A stretch of DNA of 64,000 nt from Streptomyces sp. HPF1205 (GTDB lineage Bacteria > Actinomycetota > Actinomycetes > Streptomycetales > Streptomycetaceae), in the NCBI RefSeq assembly GCF_020400825.1, contig NZ_JAINVH010000026.1, positions 59,310-123,309 of the forward strand. The letters run 5' to 3'. Within the stretch, counting starts at the first letter, position 1. Each line of letters opens with the position of its first letter. The notes below the pieces were generated by a model. The model had not been told where the DNA came from. It did not search any database and saw nothing but the letters and a program-made list of their open reading frames with translations. The translations under genes and the position numbers were made by a program. Of this stretch, positions 25,628 through 36,122 are shown in pieces.

Positions 25628-25692
25628 GGGGCGCGGCGGGCGCGGCCCGGAACCGCCGCGACAGCGGTGCTATCGCGCCCGCCCGCCGCCGG

Positions 25693-28410
<2,718 letters not shown>

Positions 28411-28741
28411 GACAGTCTCCTTCATGCATGTCTCGCGCGTACCACCGCCGCGTGCTGCCGACCTGGCGGTGCGCTTCCGCAGATATCTCGATGTCAAGAT
28501 AACTCTACCGCAGTTGTATCACGCACGGCCCGTCGGCCCCCCGGCGAGTACCGGACTCGGGCCGTCCCCCGGGACCGGCCGGGCAGCCCACCGGAGCGGG
28601 CCGCGGGCCGTGCCCCCGACGCTCCCGGGGCGCGGTCCGGGCGCTCCCGGGGGCAGGGCTCGGGCGCTCCCGGAGCGCGGCCCGCACGGGCGCGTACTTG
28701 CACCCGCCCCGTGACCGGGTGATACCAAGGAGGGTGACGGG
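28411..28741. other. Divergent promoter region of acnA and the methyltransferase gene
   Basis: These 331 bases hold no gene. The acnA side is AT-richer with a dyad at 28484-28501; the remainder is GC-rich with repeated 'GCTCCCGG' blocks at 28621-28680. The methyltransferase ribosome site AAGGAGG lies at about 28727-28733. Confidence 0.6.
28484..28501. promoter_or_regulatory. Dyad TATCTYGA-TCRAGATA upstream of acnA
   Basis: An 18-base dyad, symmetrical at 14 of 18 positions, about 75-90 bases before the acnA start. On the minus strand a possible -10 (TAGAGT, 28502-28507) lies just upstream, so a repressor here would cover the transcription start. The regulator is not identified. Confidence 0.45.
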
Positions 28742-29611
28742 ATGTCATGGGGGACGGACGGGGGGCCGGGGGTGACCGCGGTGCGCGGCGGAGTCGAGCT
28801 GACCGCTTATCTGGTGAACGAGTCGAGGGCCCGCATGCCCGAGCTGGCCGAGGACGGCCTGGCGGCGGCGTGGATCCCCGAGGACGAGCGCGGGGCGGTG
28901 CGCGAGCTGTGGCGGGAGTTCGCCGACGCCGTGTACGCGCACGACGACCTGGTGGTCTCGCTGCGCGGCCGGTTCATCGCCGACACGCTGGCCGAGGAGC
29001 TGCGGCGGGACCCGCGCACGGTGCTGGTGGTGTGCGGCGCGGGCTTCTCCTCGTACCCCTGGCTGCTGCCCTTCCCCGCCGCGCTGGAGGTGGACCTGCC
29101 GGACATGGTGGCGGCCAAGCGGCGGCGGGCGGCCGAGCTGGTGGCCCGCGGGGTGGCCGCGGCGCGCGACGTGCGGCACATGGCCGCCGACCTCGGCCGC
29201 GCCGAGGACCGCGAGCGGCTGGCCGCGGCGGTACGGGAGCTGGCGGACGGGCGGCCGGTGGCCTACGTCGCCGAGGGCCTGCTGTTCTACCTGCCGCCCG
29301 ACGAGGCCCGCGCGGTGGTGCGCCTGGGCGCCGCGTTCGGTACGACGGCGGTCACCGCGGTGAGCTACTGGCCGGCCGCGGCGAGCGGCAGCCGGGTACT
29401 GGAGGAGCAGCGGCACTGGTTCCGCAGCCGCGACGTGCCCGCCGACGCCACCCACCTGACCCACCACGAGCTGACCACCCTGCTGGGCAGCCCGCTGACC
29501 GACCTCGGCCCGGAGGACCTGCAGCGCCGCTATCTGGGCCGGGTCGCCGTCCCCGAGTCCGATCTGATCCCCGAGTACGTGGCGGTCGCCCGATCGGCGG
29601 CCGCCGTATGA
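28742..29611 (+). CDS. SAM-dependent methyltransferase, PPM1/LCMT-like family
   Basis: The 289-residue cytoplasmic protein has the leucine-carboxyl-methyltransferase-like pattern. A SAM-binding glycine loop 'VLVVCGAGFSSYPWLLPF' (about 96-113) is followed by 'ALEVDLPDMVAAKRRRA', where the acidic residue should hold the SAM ribose. 'YVAEGLLFYLPPDEARAVV' is also typical. In Streptomyces such enzymes are mostly O-methyltransferases of small molecules; the substrate is unknown. The ATG at 28742 follows AAGGAGG by 8 bases. Its stop codon overlaps the start of the next gene (ATGA, 29608-29611), implying coupled synthesis. Confidence 0.85.
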   Translation: MSWGTDGGPGVTAVRGGVELTAYLVNESRARMPELAEDGLAAAWIPEDERGAVRELWREFADAVYAHDDLVVSLRGRFIADTLAEELRRDPRTVLVVCGAGFSSYPWLLPFPAALEVDLPDMVAAKRRRAAELVARGVAAARDVRHMAADLGRAEDRERLAAAVRELADGRPVAYVAEGLLFYLPPDEARAVVRLGAAFGTTAVTAVSYWPAAASGSRVLEEQRHWFRSRDVPADATHLTHHELTTLLGSPLTDLGPEDLQRRYLGRVAVPESDLIPEYVAVARSAAAV

Positions 29612-30921
29612 GTGACGTACTGCACCTGCAGTGCCGGGCCTACCCCCTCCACCACAGCACACCCGCGGACACGCCGGCACCGGTGGCCGTGCCGGACCTG
29701 GGGGAGCTGCGGCCGGTTCCCGGGTCCCTGCAATCGCTCGCCTACAACCCGGACGCCACCGTCGAGATGGACCTGACCTCGGTCGTCAAACCGGCGGTCG
29801 GCGTGCCGGGAGTCGAGATCGTCGCCTGCCACGCCCGCATCCTGTCCGCGGGCACGGTGCTGGTGATCTACGCGCTGCGGCACGAGGCCGACCTGCGGCT
29901 GCTGGAGCTGCCGGAACTCGACGCGCTCGACGCCTCCGTCAACCGTGCCCTGCGCGAGGCGGACGGGGCGATCCTGTCGGCAGTCCTGGCCGCCTCGGTC
30001 AGCAGCGGCCTGGTCAGTGACGTGGCACTGCGCCCCGACCTGGCGCTGAACGGCGAGCACAGCCCGATCGACCGGCGCTCGGCCCGCTACAACGCCCACT
30101 TCGTCACCGACAACCCGCCGTGGCCGCCGGACCCCCGGGTGCCCGAGGTGATCTCCGGACCCGACTGCCGGATCCTGCTGCCGTACACCTACGCCTGGGA
30201 CCGGGATCCGGCGGTGGCGCTGGACGAGCTGTTCACCATGACCGAGCCCACCGACATCGCGGTGGCCCAGCAGTCGCTGCTGGTCGGCGCGCTGATCGCG
30301 GGCCGCTGGGTGCTGGCCGACCTCGCCCGCGGCTACCCCGACAGCGCCGACGTGCACGCCTTCCGGCGGTTCCTGGACGGCCTGTGGTCGGACTTCCACC
30401 ACCTGGACTCCTACCGGATCGAGTCGACCCAGGGCCACCGCGCCGCCTACCTGGCCGCACGGCAGGTGATCGGTCTGGACGACACGCAGGAGCGGGCCGA
30501 CAAGCTGCTCGGCTACGTCAGCAACTCGCTGCTTGCCGCCGCCTCCATGCGGTCCGAGGCCCTGGACACCCGGCTCAACCGGCTCGCGGCGGCCCTGGCG
30601 GTGGTCAGCGCCGCCTCCTTCGGCCTGGACATCGCGGTGTTCGTGCTGCCGAAGGTGTCGCTGGAGACGAAGCTCGGCGTGGTCGCCGGGCTGATCGGGA
30701 TGGCGGTGTCCTGCCTGATGGCGGTGATCGTGCCCGGCCGCGCGGGCCCGGGCGGCACCGCGCGCGGGTCCGCGGGTCCACGTCCGCGTACCGCCCTCGC
30801 GCCCGCCCCGCCTCCCGCCCGCGGTCCCGCCCGGTACGCCCGGCGCTCCCCCCGCGGTGACGTCCCGCCGCAGCGCCCGCCGGCCGACGGCGAGGGGGCC
30901 GTCGCGGCGCCGGGCCGGTAG
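29608..30921 (+). CDS. Unknown protein with two C-terminal transmembrane helices
   Basis: I do not recognise this 437-residue protein. About 330 hydrophilic residues with alternating strands and helices precede two hydrophobic helices (about 331-348 'AAALAVVSAASFGLDIAVFV' and 355-375 'LGVVAGLIGMAVSCLMAVIV'), then a basic Pro/Arg-rich tail of about 60 residues. The layout (large soluble N-domain, two closing helices) recalls CorA-like proteins, but the GMN motif of that family is absent and the tail is extra, so transport of Mg2+ is not supported. It is translationally coupled to the methyltransferase, which may act in the same process. The unit ends about 190 bases before the HTH-MurA gene. 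Confidence 0.7.
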   Translation: MSDVLHLQCRAYPLHHSTPADTPAPVAVPDLGELRPVPGSLQSLAYNPDATVEMDLTSVVKPAVGVPGVEIVACHARILSAGTVLVIYALRHEADLRLLELPELDALDASVNRALREADGAILSAVLAASVSSGLVSDVALRPDLALNGEHSPIDRRSARYNAHFVTDNPPWPPDPRVPEVISGPDCRILLPYTYAWDRDPAVALDELFTMTEPTDIAVAQQSLLVGALIAGRWVLADLARGYPDSADVHAFRRFLDGLWSDFHHLDSYRIESTQGHRAAYLAARQVIGLDDTQERADKLLGYVSNSLLAAASMRSEALDTRLNRLAAALAVVSAASFGLDIAVFVLPKVSLETKLGVVAGLIGMAVSCLMAVIVPGRAGPGGTARGSAGPRPRTALAPAPPPARGPARYARRSPRGDVPPQRPPADGEGAVAAPGR

Positions 30922-31079
30922 GGCGGTCCGGCACGGCGGCGGGTACGGTGATTGCCGACGGCGATCGCGGGCAAGCGGCCGGAATGAAACGTCCATGGCG
31001 AGTACGCGCATGTGCCGGTGACACTGTCACCGGGTGCCGGGCGGTGTGTAGCAGGCCTGTCACAAATGATCTCGTCGAG

Positions 31080-31107
31080 TTGCCGCATCTCATATGTGAG
31101 ATAGCCT
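31080..31107 (+). promoter_or_regulatory. Leaderless promoter of the HTH-MurA gene with internal dyad operator
   Basis: TTGCCG (31080-31085), a 16-base spacer and TAGCCT (31102-31107) form a promoter whose start would fall at or next to the ATG at 31115. No ribosome site exists. The dyad ATCTCA-TATG-TGAGAT (31087-31102) fills the spacer and touches the -10, ideal for repression by the gene's own HTH domain. Confidence 0.6.
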
Positions 31108-31114
31108 CAGTGTC

Positions 31115-32644
31115 ATGACCGACGACTACCTCGTACGTATCGGCAGGCTCATCCGTGACGCCCGTCAGCATCGTGGCTGGACACAGGCCCAGTTGGCGGA
31201 GGCTCTGAGTACCAGTCAGAGCGCGGTGAACCGGATCGAGCGCGGTAACCAGAACATCAGCCTTGAGATGATCGCGCGTATCGGTGAGGCGCTCGACAGC
31301 GAGATCGTCGCGCTGGGCTACGCGGGCCCGATGCATCTGCGCGTGGTGGGCGGGCGTCGGCTGTCCGGCTCGATAGACGTCAAGACGAGCAAGAACGCGT
31401 GCGTGGCGCTGCTGTGCGCGACCCTGCTGAACGCGGGCCGCACCACCTTGCGCCGGGTGGCCCGGATCGAGGAGGTCTACCGCATCCTGGAGGTGCTCGG
31501 CAGCATCGGTGTGCGGTCCCGGTGGATCAACGACGGCAACGACCTGGAGATCGTGCCGCCGGCCGAGCTGGAGCTCGACGCGATGGACACCGAGGCCGCG
31601 CGCCGCACCCGCAGCGTGATCATGTTCCTCGGCCCGCTGCTGCACCGCACCGACCGGTTCAGGCTCCCGTACGCGGGCGGTTGCGACCTGGGCACCCGCA
31701 CGGTCCAGCCGCACATGAACGCGCTGCGCCACTTCGGTCTGGACGTGACCGCGACCGACGGCTCGTACCACGCCGTCGTGGACCGCGGGATCACCCCGAA
31801 GCGGGCGATCGTACTGACCGAGCGCGGCGACACCGTCACCGAGAACGCGCTGCTGGCCGCGGCGCGGCACGACGGCGTCACCGTCATCCGCAACGCCAGC
31901 TCCAACTACATGGTCCAGGACCTGTGCTTCTTCCTGGAGGAGCTGGGCGTGCGCGTCGAGGGCATCGGCACCACCACGCTCACCGTGCACGGCGTCGGGT
32001 ACATCGAGCGCGACGTGGACTACGCGCCCTCCGAGGACCCGGTCGAGGCGATGAGCCTGCTGGCCGCGGCCGTGGTCACCGAGTCGGAGCTGACCATCCG
32101 CCGCGTGCCGGTGGAGTTCATGGAGATCGAGCTCGCGGTGCTGGAGGAGATGGGCCTGGACCACGAGTTGTCCGCCGAGTACCGGGCGGACAACGGCCGC
32201 ACCCGCCTGGTCGACCTCACCGTGCATCCGTCGAAGCTCAGCTCCCCCATCGACAAGATCCACCCGATGCCCTTCCCGGGCATCAACATCGACAACGTCC
32301 CGTTCTTCGCCGCCATCGCGGCGACCGCCCAGGGCTCGACGCTCATCCACGACTGGGTGTACGACAACCGGGCGATCTACCTGACCGAACTCACCCGCCT
32401 GGGCGCACAGGTCAAACTGCTCGACCCGCACCGTGTGCTGGTCGAGGGCCCGACCCGCTGGCGCGCCGCCGAGATGATGTGCCCGCCGGCGCTGCGGCCC
32501 GCGGTGGTCGTCCTGCTGGCGATGATGGCCGCCGAAGGCACCTCGGTGCTGCGCAACGTCTACGTGATCAACCGCGGTTACGAGGACCTGGCGGAGCGGC
32601 TGAACACGATCGGCGCGCAGATCGAGATCTTCCGGGATATTTGA
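31115..32644 (+). CDS. murA: UDP-N-acetylglucosamine 1-carboxyvinyltransferase with N-terminal XRE helix-turn-helix
   Basis: The 509-residue fusion begins with a Cro/C1-type DNA-binding domain (about 6-70; 'LIRDARQHRGWTQAQLAE' and 'SQSAVNRIERGNQN'). It continues as a full MurA, the enzyme that adds enolpyruvate to UDP-GlcNAc at the start of peptidoglycan synthesis. 'KTSKNACVALLCATLLNAG' corresponds to the substrate loop with the conserved Lys-Asn pair. 'YAGGCDLGTRTVQPHM' keeps the catalytic Cys at about residue 191. Streptomyces has a separate ordinary murA, so this is the second, HTH-fused paralogue (SCO5998-like). The HTH may bind the dyad in its own promoter. Confidence 0.92.
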   Translation: MTDDYLVRIGRLIRDARQHRGWTQAQLAEALSTSQSAVNRIERGNQNISLEMIARIGEALDSEIVALGYAGPMHLRVVGGRRLSGSIDVKTSKNACVALLCATLLNAGRTTLRRVARIEEVYRILEVLGSIGVRSRWINDGNDLEIVPPAELELDAMDTEAARRTRSVIMFLGPLLHRTDRFRLPYAGGCDLGTRTVQPHMNALRHFGLDVTATDGSYHAVVDRGITPKRAIVLTERGDTVTENALLAAARHDGVTVIRNASSNYMVQDLCFFLEELGVRVEGIGTTTLTVHGVGYIERDVDYAPSEDPVEAMSLLAAAVVTESELTIRRVPVEFMEIELAVLEEMGLDHELSAEYRADNGRTRLVDLTVHPSKLSSPIDKIHPMPFPGINIDNVPFFAAIAATAQGSTLIHDWVYDNRAIYLTELTRLGAQVKLLDPHRVLVEGPTRWRAAEMMCPPALRPAVVVLLAMMAAEGTSVLRNVYVINRGYEDLAERLNTIGAQIEIFRDI

Positions 32645-32659
32645 AAATCTTCCGAAGAA

Positions 32660-32718
32660 GCGCCGCCACACCGCTGCTGACCCGCCTGAACGCGAGGCGG
32701 GACGGGAGGTGGCGGCGC
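32660..32718 (+). terminator. Two-stem hairpin after murA
   Basis: Outer arms of 10 bases (32660-32669, 32709-32718) and an inner 7-base stem (32681-32687, 32695-32701), beginning 16 bases after the stop codon. It marks the end of the conserved core before the accessory cassette. Confidence 0.75.
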
Positions 32719-32843
32719 CTCTGGGGCGTTTCGGGACCTTTGACCGGAGTCGGGCTCGTCCCGGTCACGGCCGGCGAAAAGGGACGTACGAGGCACCGGG
32801 GCGCTGAACGCGCCGCGCGCGGCCGCGCTTTCCGCTTTCTCGC

Positions 32844-33821
32844 TCAGGTGTCCAGGTGGTCCACGAAGATGCCGATGAGTATGCGACCGCCGAGGCGTGG
32901 CTCGGGCAGGCTGAAGTGAACGCGATTGCGGTGCCGTTCCTTCTTGCCATGCCATTCGCAGCGGTAGGTCTCGCCCTCGTGGTTGACGTCCCGCTGCCTC
33001 ATGATCGCGGGTTTGGACCGGGTGCTGGGGCTCTCCGGGGACAGGTCCAGGCCGAAGCGGCCCAGCTCCGCCTGCACCTGGTGCGGCTGCCCCGAGTGCA
33101 GGGCCAGGGCGTCGGCGAAGTGGTCGTGCACCACGCTCAGGAGCCGTACAACCCAGTCGCGCATCTCGGCGTAGCCGCCGTCGAACCTGCGGAAGGAGAG
33201 GGAGTCGGCGAAGACCAACTGCGGGAAACTCTGGCGGGCGAGGTCGAAGAAGTCCCGCTCCGCGATGTTCTCCCGCGTGAAGAGGGAACGCCGGAATTCG
33301 GACAGCGCGGGCGCCTCGACGAGGTGGAAGACCTCCTCGACCGCCGGCTCACCCGTCGACCCGTCGATCGCGGAGACCGGGAGCCAGCCTCGGCGATCTC
33401 CGACGGGGAAGACCAGGCATGCGACGTGGTGCCGCTGCCGTGTCCGCCACCAGGCGTAGCAGAGGGACCAGGCGAGGTCCCGGCCGACGCCCGCCACTTC
33501 GACGCGGTCGGGCAGGCCGGGCACGTCCGTGTCCCAGGTGGGGCAGCGGTCCATGAGACGGATCGCTCTCAGCCGCGCGTCCCGCCCTGCGTGGGGCGCC
33601 TCTCCCTCGTACAGGACGTCGTAGAGCTCACGATCGTCTGCGCACTCCACCTCCATCCACAACGGCGAGACGGCGACGGCCTGCTGTTCGGATAATTCCT
33701 CCAGCGTGTCGCTGAAGTCGTCCAGCAGGTCCGTCAACCGTTCCTCCGTCAACCCCCGGAAGTCGAAGGACGACTCGTCCATGACGATCCGGTACCGTTC
33801 ACCGCCCCCTGCGCCTGGCAC
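32844..33821 (-). CDS. Unknown cassette protein, orphan partner of the DUF3696 ATPase
   Basis: I cannot name this soluble 325-residue protein. It has no membrane segment or signal. The N-terminal half is acidic. The C-terminal 60 residues form a compact basic block ('YRCEWHGKKERHRNRVHF' then a Gly-rich 'LGGRILIGIFVDHLDT') in which His, Lys and Arg are regularly spaced, a possible catalytic or RNA/DNA-contact module. The GTG at 33821 was chosen because GGAGG lies 7 bases before it; this makes the gene overlap the ATPase gene by 23 bases, so the two are translationally coupled. As the last gene of the cassette it is a candidate effector. A shorter start (ATG 33782) is possible. Confidence 0.7.
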   Translation of the reverse strand: MPGAGGGERYRIVMDESSFDFRGLTEERLTDLLDDFSDTLEELSEQQAVAVSPLWMEVECADDRELYDVLYEGEAPHAGRDARLRAIRLMDRCPTWDTDVPGLPDRVEVAGVGRDLAWSLCYAWWRTRQRHHVACLVFPVGDRRGWLPVSAIDGSTGEPAVEEVFHLVEAPALSEFRRSLFTRENIAERDFFDLARQSFPQLVFADSLSFRRFDGGYAEMRDWVVRLLSVVHDHFADALALHSGQPHQVQAELGRFGLDLSPESPSTRSKPAIMRQRDVNHEGETYRCEWHGKKERHRNRVHFSLPEPRLGGRILIGIFVDHLDT

Positions 33822-34911
33822 GTGCCAGCCTCCCCAGGTCCTGTTCGATCTGGTCGAAGAAGCCTCGCGGCCACTCGGTCAGTTCACCCTTCGTGGTGAA
33901 CTCGATGGGTGCGGAACCGGCTTCCTCCTCGCCGAAGTAGTGCACGACCGCGTCCTCGGACCGCAGGCTCCGCTCCTCTGCCACTGCCAGCCGGACCCCG
34001 TTGAGCACGTGGTCGCTGTGCGTCTCGACGATCACCTGGGCTCCGGCTCCGGCGACCCGGGCCAGGAAGCGGCCCAGCTTGGACTGACCGCCAGGGTGGA
34101 GGTGCGCCTCCGGGTTCTCGACGATCAGCAGGTTCCCGGGACCGGTGAGGAGACCGGCGACGATCACCGGCAGTGCGTAGGAGAATCCGAAGCCCATGTT
34201 GGCCGGGCGGATCGGCTCGCTCAGCAGGCCCGGTTCCTGGAAACGGATGGTGCTCGCCGTGATGCCGGGCGGCCACTGAGCGGTGATCTTGATAGGGCGG
34301 ATGATGTCGGAGGCCCAGGTCTCCACCTGCGTGCGCAGGGTCGTGACGTTGTGGGTGTTCCGGGTCGCCGGATGGAGCAGCGGCTCAGGCACCGCGCGAG
34401 TCTCGTGCAGGGCAAGTAACTGCGCGGTGTACTGGCCCTGCACGCCGACCCCGATCAGGTCGGGGTGCTCGGCGGAGACGCCCAGTTGGTCGCGGGGACC
34501 GAGACGCTCGGCGCACAGGTAGGTGAACGCGCTTCCCTGGCCGCACAGTTCCGTCGGCGGCGGCCCGCTGTCGTCGGCCACCCGCAGGTAAAGCGCCTGC
34601 TCGTCGGGGACCGTGAAGCGGTGCACACTCGGCGTCTGAGTGCCGTCGCCGCCGATCTGGATCTCGATGGTGGAGTCGGGGGCGTCCGGGTGCAGCACCT
34701 CGTGTGCCTCACCCAGGGCGAGTCCATAGGGACCGTTGAGCTGTACCACTCGGCCGGCCGGCGCGTCGGCGAGCTGGCGGGTCAGCAGCAGGGTCTGGAT
34801 GGTGGTGCTCTTCCCGGTACCGTTGAGTCCGGTCAGCACGGTGAGCGGGCGCAGGGCGAAGGACGCGTCGGTAAAGCGTTTGAAGTACCGGACGCGTAGG
34901 AAGGTGATCAC
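33799..34911 (-). CDS. AAA-family (OLD/SMC-like) ATPase with DUF3696 C-terminus
   Basis: The 370-residue cytoplasmic ATPase has Walker A 'GLNGTGKSTT' (about 28-37), a Walker B region 'LLIVENPEAHLHPGGQSKL' with the extended ABC-type signature, and a switch His in 'VIVETHSDHVLNGVRLAV'. The C-terminal 'IEFTTKGELTEWPRGFFDQI' (about 336-355) is the short DUF3696 motif. There is no TOPRIM nuclease domain, unlike OLD or Gabija GajA proteins, so an effector must lie in another gene. Its ATG overlaps the DUF262 stop codon (34908-34911) and its 3' end overlaps the next gene by 23 bases. Confidence 0.85.
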   Translation of the reverse strand: MITFLRVRYFKRFTDASFALRPLTVLTGLNGTGKSTTIQTLLLTRQLADAPAGRVVQLNGPYGLALGEAHEVLHPDAPDSTIEIQIGGDGTQTPSVHRFTVPDEQALYLRVADDSGPPPTELCGQGSAFTYLCAERLGPRDQLGVSAEHPDLIGVGVQGQYTAQLLALHETRAVPEPLLHPATRNTHNVTTLRTQVETWASDIIRPIKITAQWPPGITASTIRFQEPGLLSEPIRPANMGFGFSYALPVIVAGLLTGPGNLLIVENPEAHLHPGGQSKLGRFLARVAGAGAQVIVETHSDHVLNGVRLAVAEERSLRSEDAVVHYFGEEEAGSAPIEFTTKGELTEWPRGFFDQIEQDLGRLARARRRGR

Positions 34912-36080
34912 CTACCGGCCTCCTCGGCGACCTTGGCCGTGATGCCGAACCGGAGCATCACACGGCGGACGTCACCCGTGGAGAAGGTGATCGCTTCCAA
35001 GTACTGGTAGTCGTTCGTCATCAGCCAACGCGCGGCGTCCACGATCGCCTCACGGCGCCGTTCGAGGTCCCTCGCCTCGTATCTGGCGAGGGTGATCGAC
35101 CATGCCTCGAAGAGTGCCCGGTTGATCGGGTTCCGGCCGGACGACTCCAGCGGCCACTTGCGGAACGCCTGCTCACCGAAGACCAGACGAGCGTTCACCA
35201 TGGCCTTGCGGAAGGCCGCCACGAGGTCTTCCACCCTGGCCTCGGTCACGTGCTTCTCATTGTCCAACATGGTGGTGGTGCGCTGGAGGAAGGAGTCCAT
35301 CGCGGCGTACTGCGCGTAGCCGTCCGTGCCCATCAGCCAGAAGGCGGCGAAACGCAGGGCCATCTCCCGGTCATTCATCCGGATGTGGCCGCCCATGTTG
35401 TTGGTCGCCTCGTTGAACTCCGTCGTGGAAGTCATCTTCCGCAGGATGTTCCGACTGCGGTCCTTGCTCATGCAGTGCCGGATCTCCTGCGCGTTCAAGG
35501 GGGTACCCCCCGTGTTGATGCGCTTGAAGATGTCGTACATGACGTCGGACGGAGTCGTCGGATCGATGACGTTGGCGACGATCTGGGTGTTGTGGATGCG
35601 CCGCTTCCACGGGGCGGGAAGGTCCTCGAAACGCTTGCCCTCAACCGCGCTCTGGAGGTACTCCAGGCCCCTCAGCTCGAATCCGCGCTCGTCTCCCCCA
35701 CGGACGAAGTCATAAATGGTCGAGAGGCGTTGGAGACCGTCGACGACGCGCATGAGCCCGTCGGTGTCCTCGGCGAAGTAGAAGGCGGGAAGCGGGATCT
35801 GCAGAAGCACGGACTCGATGAGCCGGGATTTCTGCCTGGATTTCCATACCCGACCGCGCTGGAAGTCCGGGGCCAGCTCCAGCGACCCGTCCTCGATCAT
35901 GTCCAGGGCGTTGCGCAGCGAGAACTGCTTGGTGTTGACCCGGATCTGCTCCGGGTCCCACGGTCGGGCGATCTCCGGTGGACCGTCCTCCGCCTCGGTC
36001 TCCGCCTCTACTCCGGTACCAGTGTCGAGGAAGTGCTCCTCCGTGATCTTCGCCGGCTCTGGGATGTCCGAGGTCGTCAT
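34908..36080 (-). CDS. DUF262 (ParB/GmrSD-like) protein
   Basis: The 390-residue protein has the DUF262 hallmarks 'PDFQRGRVWKSRQKSRLIES' (71-90), 'IPLPAFYFAE' and 'VVDGLQRLSTIYDFV' (about 112-126), where the D-G-x-Q-R motif is the nucleotide-handling centre of this ParB/sulfiredoxin-like fold. A helical C-terminal half follows with 'IFKRINTGGTPLNAQEIRHC', also usual for the family. It lacks the DUF1524 HNH nuclease domain of GmrSD type IV restriction enzymes. There is no good ribosome site, but TACGAT (36087-36092) ends exactly 6 bases before the ATG, so a leaderless internal promoter is likely. It is coupled to the ATPase gene. Confidence 0.87.
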   Translation of the reverse strand: MTTSDIPEPAKITEEHFLDTGTGVEAETEAEDGPPEIARPWDPEQIRVNTKQFSLRNALDMIEDGSLELAPDFQRGRVWKSRQKSRLIESVLLQIPLPAFYFAEDTDGLMRVVDGLQRLSTIYDFVRGGDERGFELRGLEYLQSAVEGKRFEDLPAPWKRRIHNTQIVANVIDPTTPSDVMYDIFKRINTGGTPLNAQEIRHCMSKDRSRNILRKMTSTTEFNEATNNMGGHIRMNDREMALRFAAFWLMGTDGYAQYAAMDSFLQRTTTMLDNEKHVTEARVEDLVAAFRKAMVNARLVFGEQAFRKWPLESSGRNPINRALFEAWSITLARYEARDLERRREAIVDAARWLMTNDYQYLEAITFSTGDVRRVMLRFGITAKVAEEAGR

Positions 36081-36092
36081 GGGGCGATCGTA
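36081..36092 (-). promoter_or_regulatory. Probable leaderless promoter of the DUF262 gene
   Basis: On the minus strand the hexamer TACGAT (36092-36087) is followed by 6 bases and the ATG. The arrangement equals that before the first cassette gene. No clear -35 is seen. Confidence 0.45.
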
Positions 36093-36122
36093 GCCGGGCG
36101 ACTCCCTCGGACGCGTGGGGAA

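Larger units (their letters stand above)
25074..25692. other. Intergenic region between ngcE and aconitase
   Basis: No credible gene is seen in these 619 bases. The stretch holds the ngcE promoter region (with a candidate DasR-like site at 25257-25272), a GC-rich filler, the probable acnA terminator (25536-25574) and a short degenerate repeat (25569-25627). Confidence 0.6.

Noticed and set aside
29608..30921. CorA magnesium transporter
   Set aside because: Two C-terminal helices suggested it, but the GMN motif after the first helix is absent and a long basic tail is present.
33799..36080. GmrSD or Gabija defence system
   Set aside because: DUF262 lacks the DUF1524 nuclease of GmrSD and the ATPase lacks the TOPRIM domain and UvrD-like partner of Gabija.
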